Assembly: GCA_025060475.1 (NCBI GenBank)
Contig: JANXBZ010000002.1
Span: 1-64,000 of the forward strand
Source of the DNA: Dictyoglomus sp.
Lineage (GTDB): Bacteria; Dictyoglomota; Dictyoglomia; Dictyoglomales; Dictyoglomaceae
Direction: 5' to 3'
DNA: 64,000 nt
Shown: positions 7,550 through 18,473 of the stretch, one piece after another
How positions within the stretch are numbered: the stretch's first letter is position 1
Layout of the letters: each line of letters begins with the position of its first letter
Translations under genes and position numbers: made by a program
Notes under the pieces: generated by a model
What the model saw: only the letters and a program-made list of their open reading frames with translations
Told to the model about the DNA's origin: nothing
Database searches by the model: none

Positions 7550-9133
7550 TTAGTCTTCTTTTTCTTCTAAAAGCCCATATTCAAGACTTTCTACTAAGGC
7601 TTTCCAACTTGCCTCTATTATATTTGTAGAAACTCCAACAGTGCTCCAACTTCTTCCTTGATTATCCACAGAATCGATTAATACTCTTACTTTTGCTCCT
7701 GTTCCACTCTTTCCATTAATTACCCTTACTTTGAAATCGGAAAGTTGAATATTCTTTAATTGGGGATAGAATTCTGTGAGAGCTTTTCTTAGAGCTTGGT
7801 CGAGAGCATGTACAGGACCATTTCCTTCGGATGCTACATGGACAATTTTATCTTTGACCTTTAGTTTTAATGTTGCTTCAGTTATTGTTTCTCCATCTTC
7901 TCCTATTTTTTCTACTATGACTCTTAAACCAATTAAATCAAAAAGTTTTGTTTCTTGCCCTAAGGCATGTCTTACTAAAAGCTCAAAGGATGCTTCTGCA
8001 CCTTCAAAATAATACCCTTCATTTTCCAGTTCTGTAACCTTATCTAAAATCATTTTTGCTAAAGGTGAGTCTCTATCTAAATCTATATTAAATTCTCTTG
8101 CTTTTGAAACAATGGTACTTGTTCCTGAAAGTTCTGAAACTAATATTCTCCTCTTGTTTCCTACCTTTTCAGGATTTATATGTTCATAAGATTTAGGGTT
8201 TTTCAAAATGGCATTAACGTGTACTCCTCCCTTATGGGCAAAAGCGCTTCTTCCAACAAAGGGTGCCCAGGACTCAGGAGGAAGATTAGCAATTTCAGAA
8301 ATCCAATGAGATAAATCCGTAAGCTTTGCTAAATTTTCTTCAGGAAGTACGGGAATACCCATTTTTAACTGAAGTATAGGTATTATGGAGCATAAATTTG
8401 CATTTCCACATCTTTCCCCATACCCATTCATTGTACCCTGTACGTGAATAACTCCCTCTAAAACAGCAACTATAGTATTTGCTACTGCTAGTTCTGAATC
8501 ATTATGGGTATGAATTCCTAAAGGAGCTTTAATTTTTTCTTTAACCTTTCTAATAGCTTCAGCTATTTCCCAAGGCAGGGATCCTCCATTGGTATCTGCT
8601 AAAACTATACAATCTGCTCCTCCCTCTACTGCAGACTCCAATGTAGCTATAGCATAGGATGGGTCAGATTTAAACCCGTCAAAGAAATGTTCTGCATCAT
8701 AGATTACTTCTTTATTATGGGATTTTAAATACTTCACCGAATCGTATATTATTTGAAGGTTATTATCAAGGGTTGTTTTAAGAATCTCTATAACATGAAA
8801 GTCCCAACTTTTTCCAAAAATAGTCACTACTGGAGTGTCACTATCTAGTAAGGCTTTTAAATTAGGATCTGTTTCAGGTAGATTCTTTACTCTTCTTGTG
8901 CTTCCAAAAGCAGCAATTTTAGCATGTTTTAAGGGGATTTCTTTAACTCTTTTGAAAAAGTTCAGATCTTTAGGATTAGAACCAGGCCATCCTCCTTCAA
9001 TGTAGTCAATTCCAAAATCATCAAGCTTTTCTACTATTCTTAATTTATCCTCTAAAGAAAAAGAAATTCTTTCACTTTGGGCTCCATCTCTTAGAGTGGT
9101 ATCATAGAGATAAATTTTATTCATTAAGCTCAC
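7550..9133 (-). CDS. cimA: (R)-citramalate synthase
   Basis: Condenses pyruvate and acetyl-CoA to citramalate, the threonine-independent route to 2-oxobutyrate and isoleucine. The 527-residue protein has the LeuA-like TIM barrel ([11 protein letters not shown] near the start, [13 protein letters not shown] and [11 protein letters not shown]) and a C-terminal allosteric domain. The GWPGSNPKD segment and overall length match the CimA subfamily rather than LeuA or homocitrate synthase. It overlaps leuB by 17 bp; the start may be the downstream Met ([10 protein letters not shown]). LeuC, LeuD and LeuB next to it would complete the citramalate pathway. Confidence 0.9.
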   Translation of the reverse strand: MSLMNKIYLYDTTLRDGAQSERISFSLEDKLRIVEKLDDFGIDYIEGGWPGSNPKDLNFFKRVKEIPLKHAKIAAFGSTRRVKNLPETDPNLKALLDSDTPVVTIFGKSWDFHVIEILKTTLDNNLQIIYDSVKYLKSHNKEVIYDAEHFFDGFKSDPSYAIATLESAVEGGADCIVLADTNGGSLPWEIAEAIRKVKEKIKAPLGIHTHNDSELAVANTIVAVLEGVIHVQGTMNGYGERCGNANLCSIIPILQLKMGIPVLPEENLAKLTDLSHWISEIANLPPESWAPFVGRSAFAHKGGVHVNAILKNPKSYEHINPEKVGNKRRILVSELSGTSTIVSKAREFNIDLDRDSPLAKMILDKVTELENEGYYFEGAEASFELLVRHALGQETKLFDLIGLRVIVEKIGEDGETITEATLKLKVKDKIVHVASEGNGPVHALDQALRKALTEFYPQLKNIQLSDFKVRVINGKSGTGAKVRVLIDSVDNQGRSWSTVGVSTNIIEASWKALVESLEYGLLEEKED

Positions 9134-10217
9134 CTCTCTCTATATATTTAACTATTAGATCTCCCATTTCTTCCGTAGAGACTAACTTCTTAGCATTGGG
9201 ATTATTGTTATATAAATCTTTAGTAAAATATCCTAAACTTAAAACTTTTTCTACTGCTTCTTCAATTAATTTTGCTTCTTTTTCTAAGTTTAGAGAATAT
9301 CTCAATAAGAAGGCACAGGATAAAATAGTTCCTAAGGGATTTGCAATATTTTTTCCCGCAATATCTGGAGCAGAGCCATGAATGGGTTCATATAAGCCTA
9401 TTTCTCCTTCCCCAAGACTTGCAGATGGAAGCATTCCAATAGATCCAGTTATCACTGCTGCTTCATCACTTAAAATATCTCCAAAGGTATTTTCTGTCAA
9501 AATAACATCAAATTGTCTAGGATTTCTTATTATTTGCATAGAACAATTATCTACATACATATGTTCTAAGATAATTTCAGAATACTCTTTAGAAATTTTC
9601 TCTACAACTTCTCTCCATAGTCTTGAAGTCTCTAAAATATTTGCCTTATCTACAGAGGTAACTTTCTTTCTTCTTTTCTCAGCAATAGAAAAGGCGACTC
9701 TTGCTATTCTTTCAATTTCTTTCTCTGAATAAATCATAGTATCTACCGCAAAAAACTCTCCATCTTTTTCATATCTTTCTTTAGGTTTTCCAAAATAAAG
9801 TCCTCCTGTAAGTTCTCGGATAATAACAAAATCTACATCTTTAACAATCTCGGGTTTTAGAGGAGAACTAAAAATTAAGGAATTATATGCCTTTATTGGT
9901 CTAATATTAGCAAATAGTTTCAAGCCTCCCCTAAGCCCTAAAAGGGCTTGTTCAGGACGAAGATGGGAAGGCAGGTTATCCCATTTTGGTCCTCCCACTG
10001 CGCCTAATAAAATTGCGTTGCTCTCCTTACAAAGATTAAAAGTTTCTTCAGGGAGAGGAGTTCCTTTCTCGTCAATAGCAACCCCTCCTGCTAGGGCAAA
10101 TTCCATCTCAAATTTATGTCCAAATACCCTCTCTATTGCTTTTAAAACTTTAATCCCTTGCTGGATTACTTCTGGTCCAATGCCATCTCCTGGTAATACT
10201 GCAATTTTGTAACTCAT
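9117..10217 (-). CDS. leuB: 3-isopropylmalate dehydrogenase
   Basis: Oxidatively decarboxylates 3-isopropylmalate in leucine synthesis with NAD, and probably also the methylmalate intermediate of the citramalate route. Its 366 residues begin with the family signature [15 protein letters not shown]. The protein carries the substrate-binding [18 protein letters not shown] stretch, the metal-binding [13 protein letters not shown] segment and the NAD-binding [10 protein letters not shown] motif. Length is normal. It overlaps leuD by 4 bp upstream and cimA downstream. Confidence 0.95.
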   Translation of the reverse strand: MSYKIAVLPGDGIGPEVIQQGIKVLKAIERVFGHKFEMEFALAGGVAIDEKGTPLPEETFNLCKESNAILLGAVGGPKWDNLPSHLRPEQALLGLRGGLKLFANIRPIKAYNSLIFSSPLKPEIVKDVDFVIIRELTGGLYFGKPKERYEKDGEFFAVDTMIYSEKEIERIARVAFSIAEKRRKKVTSVDKANILETSRLWREVVEKISKEYSEIILEHMYVDNCSMQIIRNPRQFDVILTENTFGDILSDEAAVITGSIGMLPSASLGEGEIGLYEPIHGSAPDIAGKNIANPLGTILSCAFLLRYSLNLEKEAKLIEEAVEKVLSLGYFTKDLYNNNPNAKKLVSTEEMGDLIVKYIERGELNE

Positions 10218-10717
10218 AATTCTCCCCCTTTAATTCTCTCTTTAGCAAAATTTATTAGCCCCCCCTTGTTTATAATTTCTTGAATTAAGGGGGGAAAAGG
10301 TTTTGTTTCAAATCTTTCTTTCGTGGAGAGATTTTCTACTATCCCATTGATAAAATCTACTCTTAAAAGATCCCCTTCTTTAATTCTTTCTACGGCAGAA
10401 GGAATTTCCAAAATAGGAAAACCAATATTTATAGCATTTCTATAAAAGATTCTTGCAAAGGATTTTGCAATGATGCATTGAATACCCGATGCTTTTAAAG
10501 CTATAGGAGCATGTTCTCGAGAGGAGCCACATCCAAAATTCTCTCCTACTACAAGAATGTTTTTCTCTTTAACCTTTTCATGAAATAAAGGATCTAAATC
10601 TTCCATACAATGAAGGGAAAGTTCATTAGGATCAGTGGTATTTAGATACCTTGCAGGAATAATTACATCGGTATCTATATTATCTCCATAACAAAGGGCT
10701 TTTCCTTGATAAATCAT
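10214..10717 (-). CDS. leuD: 3-isopropylmalate dehydratase small subunit
   Basis: Forms the isopropylmalate isomerase with LeuC and supplies the swivelling domain that closes the active site. The 167-residue protein has the signature [13 protein letters not shown] start at the ATG at 10717, not the upstream GTG or ATG options, because GGAGGTG lies just before it and it forms an ATGA overlap with the leuC stop. The size is that of the short (archaeal or thermophile type) LeuD, about 165 residues rather than about 200. Confidence 0.95.
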   Translation of the reverse strand: MIYQGKALCYGDNIDTDVIIPARYLNTTDPNELSLHCMEDLDPLFHEKVKEKNILVVGENFGCGSSREHAPIALKASGIQCIIAKSFARIFYRNAINIGFPILEIPSAVERIKEGDLLRVDFINGIVENLSTKERFETKPFPPLIQEIINKGGLINFAKERIKGGEL

Positions 10718-11991
10718 TCTTTCACCTCCACTTCCCAAGGTGCAGATATCCTTCCCAAGATGGCAGAAGCTGCTGCTACTGCAGGATTAGATAAATAAAC
10801 TTCACTCTTTGGATGTCCCATTCTTCCTACAAAGTTTCTATTAGTAGTACTTAAAGCTCTTTCTCCTTCTGCTAAAACCCCTAGATGTCCTCCTAAACAA
10901 GGACCACAACTGGGAGGAGTGATTATACCTCCAGCAGATAAAAATATTTCAATTAATCCCTCTTTTAAAGCGGACATATATATGGAAGGAGTTGCAGGGG
11001 TTATTATTAACCTTAAATTAGGATTAACCTTATGTCCCTTTAGAATCTTTGCAGCAATTCTTAAATCTTCTAATCTTCCATTGGTACAAGATCCAATATA
11101 TACCTGATCTAATGTTATATTTTTATTAATAACTTCAGAAATAGGATAGACATTACTAGGAAGATGGGGAAAAGCAACCATAGGTTCCAAATTTGAAACA
11201 TCCCATTCATATATTTCACTATAATTTGCGTCTTTATCGCTATAAAAAATTTCAAAATTTCTTTTGGCTCTACTCCTAACATACTCTAAGGTAATCTCAT
11301 CGGGCTCGATAATTCCACTTTTTGCTCCTGCTTCTATTGCCATATTGCATATAGTAAACCTGTCTGCCATTGAAAGACTTCTAATCACTTCTCCTGTAAA
11401 CTCCATAGCTTTGTATCTTGCTCCATCAACTCCTATCTTTCCTATAGTAAACAATATTAAATCTTTCCCCCCTACCCATTTTGGAAGTTTTCCATAATAA
11501 ATAAATTTTATAGACTCAGGAACTTTGAGCCAAATTTCTCCAAAAGTCATAGCATAAGCTAAATCAGTACTTCCAACTCCAGTAGAAAAAGCCCCTAAGG
11601 CACCATAGGTACAGGTATGGGAATCCGCACCGATTATACAATCTCCAGGTAAAACCAAGCCTTCTTCAGGAAGAAGAGCATGCTCTATTCCTACTCTTCC
11701 TCCATCGTAAAAGTATTTAATTCCCTGCTCTCTTGCAAATTCTCTAACTTCTTTTGCTTGCTGGGCTGACTTTATATCCTTATTAGGGGTATAGTGATCA
11801 GGAATCAAGGCAATTTTTTCAGGATCAAAGACCTTTTTCGCACCTATTTTTCTAAATTCCTTTATAGCTAAAGGAGCAGTAATGTCGTTAGCTAACATAA
11901 AATCTAATTTTACAAAGATCAAATCTCCAGGAGAAATCTCTTTATTATTTGAGTGTTTTAGAAGAATTTTTTCGGTAATAGTTAATCCCAT
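10714..11991 (-). CDS. leuC: 3-isopropylmalate dehydratase large subunit
   Basis: Aconitase-family subunit that binds a 4Fe-4S cluster and isomerises 2- to 3-isopropylmalate. Cluster cysteines lie in GSCTNG and in CGPCLGG (two), and the [17 protein letters not shown] signature is present. At 425 residues it is the short type found in archaea and thermophiles rather than the 466-residue enterobacterial form. It can also process citramalate for isoleucine synthesis. It lies 20 bp after leuA. Confidence 0.95.
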   Translation of the reverse strand: MGLTITEKILLKHSNNKEISPGDLIFVKLDFMLANDITAPLAIKEFRKIGAKKVFDPEKIALIPDHYTPNKDIKSAQQAKEVREFAREQGIKYFYDGGRVGIEHALLPEEGLVLPGDCIIGADSHTCTYGALGAFSTGVGSTDLAYAMTFGEIWLKVPESIKFIYYGKLPKWVGGKDLILFTIGKIGVDGARYKAMEFTGEVIRSLSMADRFTICNMAIEAGAKSGIIEPDEITLEYVRSRAKRNFEIFYSDKDANYSEIYEWDVSNLEPMVAFPHLPSNVYPISEVINKNITLDQVYIGSCTNGRLEDLRIAAKILKGHKVNPNLRLIITPATPSIYMSALKEGLIEIFLSAGGIITPPSCGPCLGGHLGVLAEGERALSTTNRNFVGRMGHPKSEVYLSNPAVAAASAILGRISAPWEVEVKE

Positions 11992-12011
11992 AAATTTTTC
12001 TCCCTTCTCAA

Positions 12012-13529
12012 TTAATTTTTAGTTCTTTCTTTATAACTTAAGAGATTACTAATTGCTCTTAAATATGCCTTTGCACTTGCCTCAATCACATCGGTGCTTG
12101 TTGCTCTTCCTACAAAAATATTTCCAGATTCATCGGAAATTTTGACTAAAGCTTCCCCTAAAGCATCAGTTCCTGAAGTTACAGATCGAAGAGAAAAGTC
12201 TAATAAATTATGTTCCACTTTAATAGACTCTGATATAGCTTTATACACTGCATCTACTGGTCCATTTCCTGTATTTACACTTTTTATCTTTTCTCCTCTT
12301 TTATCTATTACAATTGTTGCGGTGGGAACAATACCTAATCCACTAACTACCTGAAGATGCTCTAATTTTATCATTTCTTCAGATTCTCTAAATCCATTTT
12401 TAATCAAGGCTTCTAGATCTCTATCAGTAATTTCTTTCTTCTTATCTGCCAACTCCTTAAATCTTTTGAAGGCTTCATCTAATTCTTCTTTGTTTAAACT
12501 ATAACCAAGCTCTTCTAATCTTTTTTCAAAAGCATGTCTTCCTGAGTGTTTTCCTAAGACTATTCTACTCTCAGAAAGCCCAATACTTTCTGGAGACATA
12601 ATCTCATAAGTAGAGGGATCTTGAATTACTCCATGCTGATGAATTCCTGACTCATGGGTAAAGGCATTGTCTCCAACGATAGCTTTATTAGGCTGTATCA
12701 TTATTCCCGTAAGAGAACTAACTAGCCTACTTGTTTTATAAATTTCTTTTGTATTTATTCCTACATCTTTTCCCAATTTTCTCACTTTAATTGCCATGAC
12801 AATTTCTTCTAAGGCTGCATTTCCTGCTCTCTCTCCTAAACCATTTATAGTACATTCTACTTGTTGAGCTCCATTTATAATGGCAGACAAAGAATTTGCT
12901 ACAGCTAATCCTAAATCATTATGGCAATGAACACTAAGAATTACTTTATCAATATTTTTCACTTTTTCTCTGATTCTTTTTATCAGTTCTCCAAATTCCC
13001 AAGGTAAAGCATATCCTACTGTATCAGGAATATTTATGACTGTTGCTCCTGCATTAATTACTTCTTCAATAACTTTACACAGAAAATCAAAATTACTTCT
13101 CACTGCATCTTCTGGAGAAAATTCTACATCACTGCAATATTTTTTTGCATATTTTACTGCAAAGATTGCTTGTTCTAATACTTCTTCTTTTGTTTTTCTT
13201 AGTTTTTTTTCCATATGGATATCTGAGGTTGCAATAAAAGTATGTATTCTTGGATTTTCTGCATATTTTAAGGCTTCCCATGCTCTATCTATATCTTGTG
13301 GTATTGCTCTTGCTAATGCAGCTATTACAGGTCCTTTTACCTTTTCTGCTATAGTTTTTACTGCCTGAAATTCTCCTTCTGATGATATGGGAAATCCTGC
13401 CTCAATTATATCTACATTTAATTTAGCTAATTGTTTTGCAATTTCTAATTTTTCTTCTACATTTAAACTAACCCCTGGGGTTTGTTCTCCATCTCTTAGT
13501 GTGGTGTCAAAGATATAAATCTTTTCCAT
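12012..13529 (-). CDS. leuA: 2-isopropylmalate synthase
   Basis: Commits 2-oxoisovalerate to leucine by condensation with acetyl-CoA. The 505-residue protein has the [14 protein letters not shown] start, the metal-binding [12 protein letters not shown] motif, [14 protein letters not shown], and a C-terminal LeuA regulatory domain (about 395-500) for leucine feedback. It is paralogous to cimA in the same operon, but the GEQTPG signature and QHGVI stretch mark it as true LeuA. It lies 13 bp after ilvC. Confidence 0.95.
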   Translation of the reverse strand: MEKIYIFDTTLRDGEQTPGVSLNVEEKLEIAKQLAKLNVDIIEAGFPISSEGEFQAVKTIAEKVKGPVIAALARAIPQDIDRAWEALKYAENPRIHTFIATSDIHMEKKLRKTKEEVLEQAIFAVKYAKKYCSDVEFSPEDAVRSNFDFLCKVIEEVINAGATVINIPDTVGYALPWEFGELIKRIREKVKNIDKVILSVHCHNDLGLAVANSLSAIINGAQQVECTINGLGERAGNAALEEIVMAIKVRKLGKDVGINTKEIYKTSRLVSSLTGIMIQPNKAIVGDNAFTHESGIHQHGVIQDPSTYEIMSPESIGLSESRIVLGKHSGRHAFEKRLEELGYSLNKEELDEAFKRFKELADKKKEITDRDLEALIKNGFRESEEMIKLEHLQVVSGLGIVPTATIVIDKRGEKIKSVNTGNGPVDAVYKAISESIKVEHNLLDFSLRSVTSGTDALGEALVKISDESGNIFVGRATSTDVIEASAKAYLRAISNLLSYKERTKN

Positions 13530-13542
13530 TAAAAGACACCTC

Positions 13543-14541
13543 CTATTCTTGTGCCTTTAGCCAAGGCATCATCTTTCTTAAAACCTTTCCTACCTTTTCA
13601 ATTAGGTGTTCTTCATCCTTCTTTAGGAGGGCATTAAATACAGGTCTTCCTACTTGATTCTCTAAAATCCATTCCCTTGCAAATATTCCCTCTTGAATTT
13701 CCTTCAGGATTTTTTGCATCTCTTTACGGGTCTCTTCGTTAATAATTCTTGGTCCCCTTGTTATATCTCCATACTTTGCAGTATCACTTACTGCTTTTCT
13801 CATAAAAGTTATCCCACCTTGATTTATAAGATCTACTATGAGTTTTAACTCGTGAAGACATTCATAATAAGCAACCTCAGGTTGATATCCTGCATTAACC
13901 AATGTTTCAAAGCCTGCCTTTATTAAAGCTGTTACTCCTCCGCAAAGAACTACTTGTTCTCCAAAAAGATCTGTTTCTGTTTCCTCTTTAAAAGTAGTTT
14001 CCAAAACTCCTGCTCTTGTAGCTCCTATTCCTTTTGCATAAGAGAGGGCTATGTCTTTACAGTTTTGGGAGTAGTCTTGATGGACTGCAAAAAGGGCAGG
14101 AACTCCTTTACCTTCCATATAAAGTTGTCTTACTAGAGGACCAGGTCCCTTGGGAGCAACCATGAATACATCTACAAAGGGAGGAGGTACAATTTGGTGA
14201 TAGTGAATATTAAACCCATGAGCAAATCCTAAAGCTTTATAAGGTTTCAAATTTGGTGCTACTTTTTCCTTATATACTTGAGCTTGTTCCGTATCAGGAA
14301 ATAAAAACATAATTATATCTGCCTTTTGAACTGCAGTTTCTATATCATAAACTTCCATTCCTTCTTCTATAGCTCTTTTCCATGATTCTCCATTTGGTCT
14401 TAATCCAAGAATAACCTTTAAACCACTATCTTTTAGATTGTTAGAATGAGCTCTTCCCTGACTACCATATCCTAAAACTGCAATAATCTTATCCTTAAGA
14501 ATATCCATATTGACATCAGAATCATAATAAACTTTTGCCAT
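13543..14541 (-). CDS. ilvC: ketol-acid reductoisomerase
   Basis: Converts acetolactate or acetohydroxybutyrate to the dihydroxy acids of valine and isoleucine synthesis using NADPH and Mg2+. The 332-residue class I enzyme has a Rossmann motif [13 protein letters not shown] and the LRPNGESW cofactor loop. The metal-binding segment [10 protein letters not shown] carries the conserved Asp and Glu. Length is typical of class I. It lies between ilvN (15 bp) and leuA (13 bp). Confidence 0.96.
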   Translation of the reverse strand: MAKVYYDSDVNMDILKDKIIAVLGYGSQGRAHSNNLKDSGLKVILGLRPNGESWKRAIEEGMEVYDIETAVQKADIIMFLFPDTEQAQVYKEKVAPNLKPYKALGFAHGFNIHYHQIVPPPFVDVFMVAPKGPGPLVRQLYMEGKGVPALFAVHQDYSQNCKDIALSYAKGIGATRAGVLETTFKEETETDLFGEQVVLCGGVTALIKAGFETLVNAGYQPEVAYYECLHELKLIVDLINQGGITFMRKAVSDTAKYGDITRGPRIINEETRKEMQKILKEIQEGIFAREWILENQVGRPVFNALLKKDEEHLIEKVGKVLRKMMPWLKAQE

Positions 14542-14556
14542 TTTATAAACCTCCCT

Positions 14557-15048
14557 TTATTTACTATTTAATCTCATCCCTCGAGGCATAACTATTTTCC
14601 CTGTTCTCACCATCTCTTTTATTCCATAGGGCTCTAAATTCTTTACAAAGGCATCAATCTTCTCGCTATCTCCAGTAATTTCAATAATTAATTCTCTCTC
14701 ACTAACATCTACAATACTTGCTCTAAAAATTTCCACAAGATCTATTATTGCCCTTCTGTTATTGGTATCAGAATTCACCCTAATTAAAGCCAATTCCCTT
14801 TCTACGACAGGAACATCAGTAAAATCATTCACCTTTAATACGACTATTAATTTATAAAGTTGTTTTGTAATCTGTTCTAAAACTTTTTCATCACCGTCGA
14901 CGACTAAGGTTATGCGAGAAATTTCAGAGGATTCTGTGGTATTCACAGCTAAGCTTTCAATATTGTATCCTCTTCTACTAAAGAGTCCTGCAATTCTTGC
15001 TAGAACTCCAGGTTTATTCTCCACTAAAAGGGAGAGGGTGTGTTTCAT
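14557..15048 (-). CDS. ilvN: acetolactate synthase regulatory (small) subunit
   Basis: Regulates the catalytic IlvB subunit and carries valine feedback. The 163-residue protein has an N-terminal ACT domain (KHTLSLLVENKPGVLARIAG) and the C-terminal ALS small-subunit domain. I start at the ATG at 15048 because GGAGGTGG sits 8 bp before it; the GTG three codons upstream lies within that site. It directly follows ilvB. Confidence 0.95.
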   Translation of the reverse strand: MKHTLSLLVENKPGVLARIAGLFSRRGYNIESLAVNTTESSEISRITLVVDGDEKVLEQITKQLYKLIVVLKVNDFTDVPVVERELALIRVNSDTNNRRAIIDLVEIFRASIVDVSERELIIEITGDSEKIDAFVKNLEPYGIKEMVRTGKIVMPRGMRLNSK

Positions 15049-15060
15049 TACTTCCACCTC

Positions 15061-16731
15061 CTAATCTATCATCATCTTATCTATGGATCCTCCTGCAGGA
15101 ACCATAGGAAATACATTTTCCTCTCTTACAACCTTAAAGTCTATTATAGTAGGAGCATCATTTTTTTCTAAAGCCCAATAAATAGCATCTTCAACCTCAG
15201 AAGGTTTTTCTACTCTTCTTCCATAAATTCCGTAAGCGGATGCTAATTTTACAAAGTCAGGAGCAAAATCAAAAAGAGTACAAGAATATCTTTTTCTATA
15301 GAAAAGTTCTTGCCATTGTCTTACCATACCTAAACAACTGTTATTTAAAATAAATATTTTTATGGGTAATTTTTGACAAACAGCAGTAGCTAATTCTTGA
15401 ATATTCATTTGAATGCTTCCATCTCCAGCTATATCAATTACTAGTTTATCAGGGTTCGCAATTTGTGCTCCAATGGCAGCAGGTAGTCCAAATCCCATAG
15501 TTCCTAAGCCACCAGAAGTAATAAATTGCCTAGGATATTTAACTTTATAAAACTGAGCAGCCCACATTTGATTTTGTCCTACTTCAGTAACCACAATAGC
15601 GGAACCTTTTGTAATTTCATATATTTTCTCGATAACATATTGAGGTTTAATAACTTCATCACTGTTTTTATATTTTAATGGATATTTTTCTTTCCACTCT
15701 TTGATTTGTGCCCACCAATTAGGGTTATTTTTTTCTTCAACTTCTTCATACAATCTTTGAAGAGCAATTTTTGCATCTGCTACAATAGGAACAGATGCAG
15801 AAACATTTTTTCCGATTTCTGCAGGATCAATATCTATATGAATTATTTTTGCGTTAGGAGCAAAGGTATCTACTCTTCCTGTAGATCTATCACTAAATCT
15901 AACTCCTACTGCGATAATTAAATCACTGTTGTTTACAGTAAAATTAGCATAAGCTGCTCCATGCATTCCCAAAAAACCACAATAGAGATGATGATCTTCG
16001 GGAATAGCACCCTTTCCCATAAGAGTGGTAATCACAGGGGTATTAATTTTTTCTGCAAGTTTAAGTAGTTCTGATGATGCGTTAGAACTTATTACTCCAC
16101 CTCCTGCTAAAATTACTGGTTTTTCTGCAGATTTTATAAGATTTATTGCTTTTTTAATCTGTAATGGATGGGGATCGTAAGTAGGTTTATATCCTGGGAG
16201 ATTTATATTAGAAGGATAACTATAATTTATTTTTGCCATAAAAACATCTGCAGGAATATCAATAAGAACAGGCCCCTTTCTTCCTGTGGTTGCTATATAA
16301 AAAGCTTCTTTAAAAACTGTAAGTACCTTTTCAGGATCTTTAACTAAATAATTATGCTTTGTAATGGGCATAGTTATTCCAGTAATATCTGCTTCTTGAA
16401 AGGAATCTTTTCCCAGAACGTTAGTTCTTACTTGTCCTGTAATAGCGATAACAGGAGAGGAATCCATGAAGGCAGTAGCTAAACCTGTTACTAAATTTGT
16501 AGCCCCAGGTCCTGAAGTTGCAACACAAACTCCTACTTTTCCGGAAGCTCTAGCATATCCGTCTGCTGCATGGGCAGCTCCTTGTTCATGTCTTACCAAC
16601 ACATGTCTTAAAGAGGAATCATATAATGCATCGTAAAAACCAATAACTGCTCCCCCAGGATAACCAAAAATAACCTCCACTCCCTCTTCCTGCAAGAATT
16701 TTATTATTGCTTGTGCCACTGTCATTTCCAT
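15061..16731 (-). CDS. ilvB: acetolactate synthase catalytic subunit
   Basis: Thiamine-diphosphate enzyme that makes acetolactate or acetohydroxybutyrate from pyruvate and 2-oxobutyrate. Its 556 residues contain the catalytic glutamate E49 in RHEQGAAHAADGYARA and a central FAD-binding region. The ThDP motif starts at GDGS and ends in NN. AAGGAGG precedes the ATG. It is the first gene of the operon, directly behind the T-box terminator. The operon lacks ilvD and ilvE, which must be elsewhere. Confidence 0.96.
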   Translation of the reverse strand: MEMTVAQAIIKFLQEEGVEVIFGYPGGAVIGFYDALYDSSLRHVLVRHEQGAAHAADGYARASGKVGVCVATSGPGATNLVTGLATAFMDSSPVIAITGQVRTNVLGKDSFQEADITGITMPITKHNYLVKDPEKVLTVFKEAFYIATTGRKGPVLIDIPADVFMAKINYSYPSNINLPGYKPTYDPHPLQIKKAINLIKSAEKPVILAGGGVISSNASSELLKLAEKINTPVITTLMGKGAIPEDHHLYCGFLGMHGAAYANFTVNNSDLIIAVGVRFSDRSTGRVDTFAPNAKIIHIDIDPAEIGKNVSASVPIVADAKIALQRLYEEVEEKNNPNWWAQIKEWKEKYPLKYKNSDEVIKPQYVIEKIYEITKGSAIVVTEVGQNQMWAAQFYKVKYPRQFITSGGLGTMGFGLPAAIGAQIANPDKLVIDIAGDGSIQMNIQELATAVCQKLPIKIFILNNSCLGMVRQWQELFYRKRYSCTLFDFAPDFVKLASAYGIYGRRVEKPSEVEDAIYWALEKNDAPTIIDFKVVREENVFPMVPAGGSIDKMMID

Positions 16732-16751
16732 AAAATTCTTCCTCCTTTCTT

Positions 16752-16794
16752 AAAAGTAAAGGCTTCTCCACCTTTTAAAAAAGGGTGAGAAGCC
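16752..16794 (-). terminator. T-box regulated terminator (ilv-leu leader)
   Basis: On the minus strand GGCTTCTCACCC and GGTGGAGAAGCC form a long stem followed by a T-rich run, placed just before ilvB. It competes with the antiterminator formed by the T-box sequence at 16795-16812. Confidence 0.85.
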
Positions 16795-17026
16795 TCCCAC
16801 GGTACCACCTTTTTTGGTCCTTGATTTTTTTGGACCTCTCTTTCCTTTAACGCAGGAATAACGGAAAACCCTACTTATTAGAAAGGAAGGTTTAAAAACC
16901 CTCCTCCAACTTCGAGCTTTCAGCTCCAAGGCGAGTTCCACAGGCTATACTACTGGGTTTCACCGTACCCCAGCTCTCTGTAAAGTAATCACCTGTGTAC
17001 TACTCCTCTTCTTCGCCATTGATAAC
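16752..17026 (-). promoter_or_regulatory. T-box riboswitch, leucine specifier
   Basis: Leader that senses uncharged tRNA and allows read-through into ilvB. Visible parts are stem I (AGTAGTA, then the AGAGAGCTGGGG distal stem), a specifier region reading GAA-CTC-GCC followed by TTGGAGC, the T-box GGTGGTACCG at 16802-16811, and the terminator. The candidate specifier CTC (16933-16935) is a leucine codon, matching the leucine/valine/isoleucine operon. The same GAA-xxx-GCC context appears in the trp leader with TGG, which supports the assignment. Confidence 0.9.
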
Positions 17027-17032
17027 TATATT

Positions 17033-17061
17033 AAGTTAATTTGGTATATTACCATAGTCAA
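17033..17061 (-). promoter_or_regulatory. promoter of the ilv-leu leader
   Basis: Minus-strand TTGACT (17056-17061), a 17-bp spacer and TAACTT (17033-17038). The -35 is good and the -10 weak, but the position fits a start just before T-box stem I. Confidence 0.5.
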
Positions 17062-17151
17062 ATTTAAATGTAAAGAGGGGTTTTGATATTTAAGTAAGAA
17101 AAGTTTCATGATAAACTTTAAGAAAAATAAAGATTTTGGGAAAAATCTTTC

Positions 17152-18453
17152 ATGTATGGTAGAGTTTTATACTTATTCTTAAGAGATCTAAGAATAAAAA
17201 ATAATAATGCTTTCTATGATGCTGTAAAAAATTCAATAGAGTTAATTCCTTTATTTATTTTCGAAGAAAAGGAATATAATCTCTTTCAAAGGAAATTTCT
17301 TATTTCCGCTCTTTTTCTGTTAAATTTAGAGCTTGAAAAGTTAAAATCCCTTTTGTATGTCGTAAACTCTTATTTTTCCTACGAAACTTTAAATTTTATA
17401 TATGAAAGAATAAAACCTGAGGCTATTTATTTGAATAAAGATTTTACATGGAAATTTGAAGAAAAAGAGAAATTATTGGAAGACTTTTGTAGAAAAAAGG
17501 GTATAGTTCTAAAGTTCTATGACGGAAATTTTTTAGTTAATCCCATGCTAATAGATAAAAGGAAAGTTTTTACGCCCTTTTATAAAAAATGGGTAAATTA
17601 TTTAGATGTTAAAGACTATACTGAGATGGAAAATATTCCTTTTATAAATACCCCTTTAGTTGAAATAACAAAATTTAGAGATCTAGAAATATTAAAGGAG
17701 GCAGATTTAAAAATAATAAATTCAGGTTTTAATAGATTAAAAGAATTTGATTTTGAAACTTATGATAAAAATCGCAATTTTTTAAGTATAGATGGAACTT
17801 CTAAACTCTCTCCTTTTATTAACTTTGGTGTCATATCTATAAAGGAAATTTATAAAAAAATAAAAAACATTTATAACTCTCAATTTTTAAAAGAACTTGC
17901 TTTCAGAGAATTCTGGTATCATATAAGGCTAAATTTTCCTGAAACAAGGAATATTGAATTCCAAGAAAAAAAGAGAAAAATTTCGTGGCTTAATAACGAT
18001 TATTTTATAGAGAAATTTAAGAAAGGTGAAACAGGATATCCTATAATAGATGCATGTATAAGACAGCTTATTTCCGAAGGATGGATTAATAATAGAGCAA
18101 GAATGCTTCTAGCATCTTTTCTCACAAAAACATTGCTTACTGATTGGAGAATAGGAGAAAAATTTTTTAAAGATTTTCTTGTTGATTATGATGAAGTTTT
18201 AAACATTCAGAATTGGCAATGGTCTGCATCGGTGGGAGCAGATCCAAGGCCCTTGAGAATTTTTAATCCTATATTACAATCTCAAAGATATGATTCAGAT
18301 TGTATTTTCATTAAAAAGTATATACCAGAATTAAAGAATGAAGAATGTTATAAAATTCATAATCCTCTAAAATACAAGATTTCCTATGTGAAACCTATAG
18401 TGAATTTTTATATCCAACGAGATATTGCTCGAAATTTATACAAAAAAATGTGA
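17152..18453 (+). CDS. phrB: deoxyribodipyrimidine photolyase
   Basis: Probably repairs UV-induced cyclobutane pyrimidine dimers using light and FAD. The 433-residue protein has an N-terminal alpha/beta domain with the RDLRIKNN motif (usually RDLRxxDN). The helical FAD domain contains the segments ARMLLASFLTKTLLTDWR and NWQWSASVGADPRPLRIFNP, which are diagnostic of the family. Length is close to the usual 420-480. It could in principle be a cryptochrome, but the gene stands alone and class I photolyase is likelier. The start codon has only a weak purine-rich site before it. Confidence 0.9.
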   Translation: MYGRVLYLFLRDLRIKNNNAFYDAVKNSIELIPLFIFEEKEYNLFQRKFLISALFLLNLELEKLKSLLYVVNSYFSYETLNFIYERIKPEAIYLNKDFTWKFEEKEKLLEDFCRKKGIVLKFYDGNFLVNPMLIDKRKVFTPFYKKWVNYLDVKDYTEMENIPFINTPLVEITKFRDLEILKEADLKIINSGFNRLKEFDFETYDKNRNFLSIDGTSKLSPFINFGVISIKEIYKKIKNIYNSQFLKELAFREFWYHIRLNFPETRNIEFQEKKRKISWLNNDYFIEKFKKGETGYPIIDACIRQLISEGWINNRARMLLASFLTKTLLTDWRIGEKFFKDFLVDYDEVLNIQNWQWSASVGADPRPLRIFNPILQSQRYDSDCIFIKKYIPELKNEECYKIHNPLKYKISYVKPIVNFYIQRDIARNLYKKM

Positions 18454-18473
18454 AGATATTATTTTATTTTTAT

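Noticed and set aside
9382-9732. A 116-residue plus-strand ORF opposite leuB.
   Set aside because: Shadow of leuB, which has full family motifs on the minus strand.
16750-16941. A 63-residue minus-strand ORF before ilvB.
   Set aside because: It is inside the leucine T-box leader and crosses the T-box and terminator; composition is that of structured RNA.
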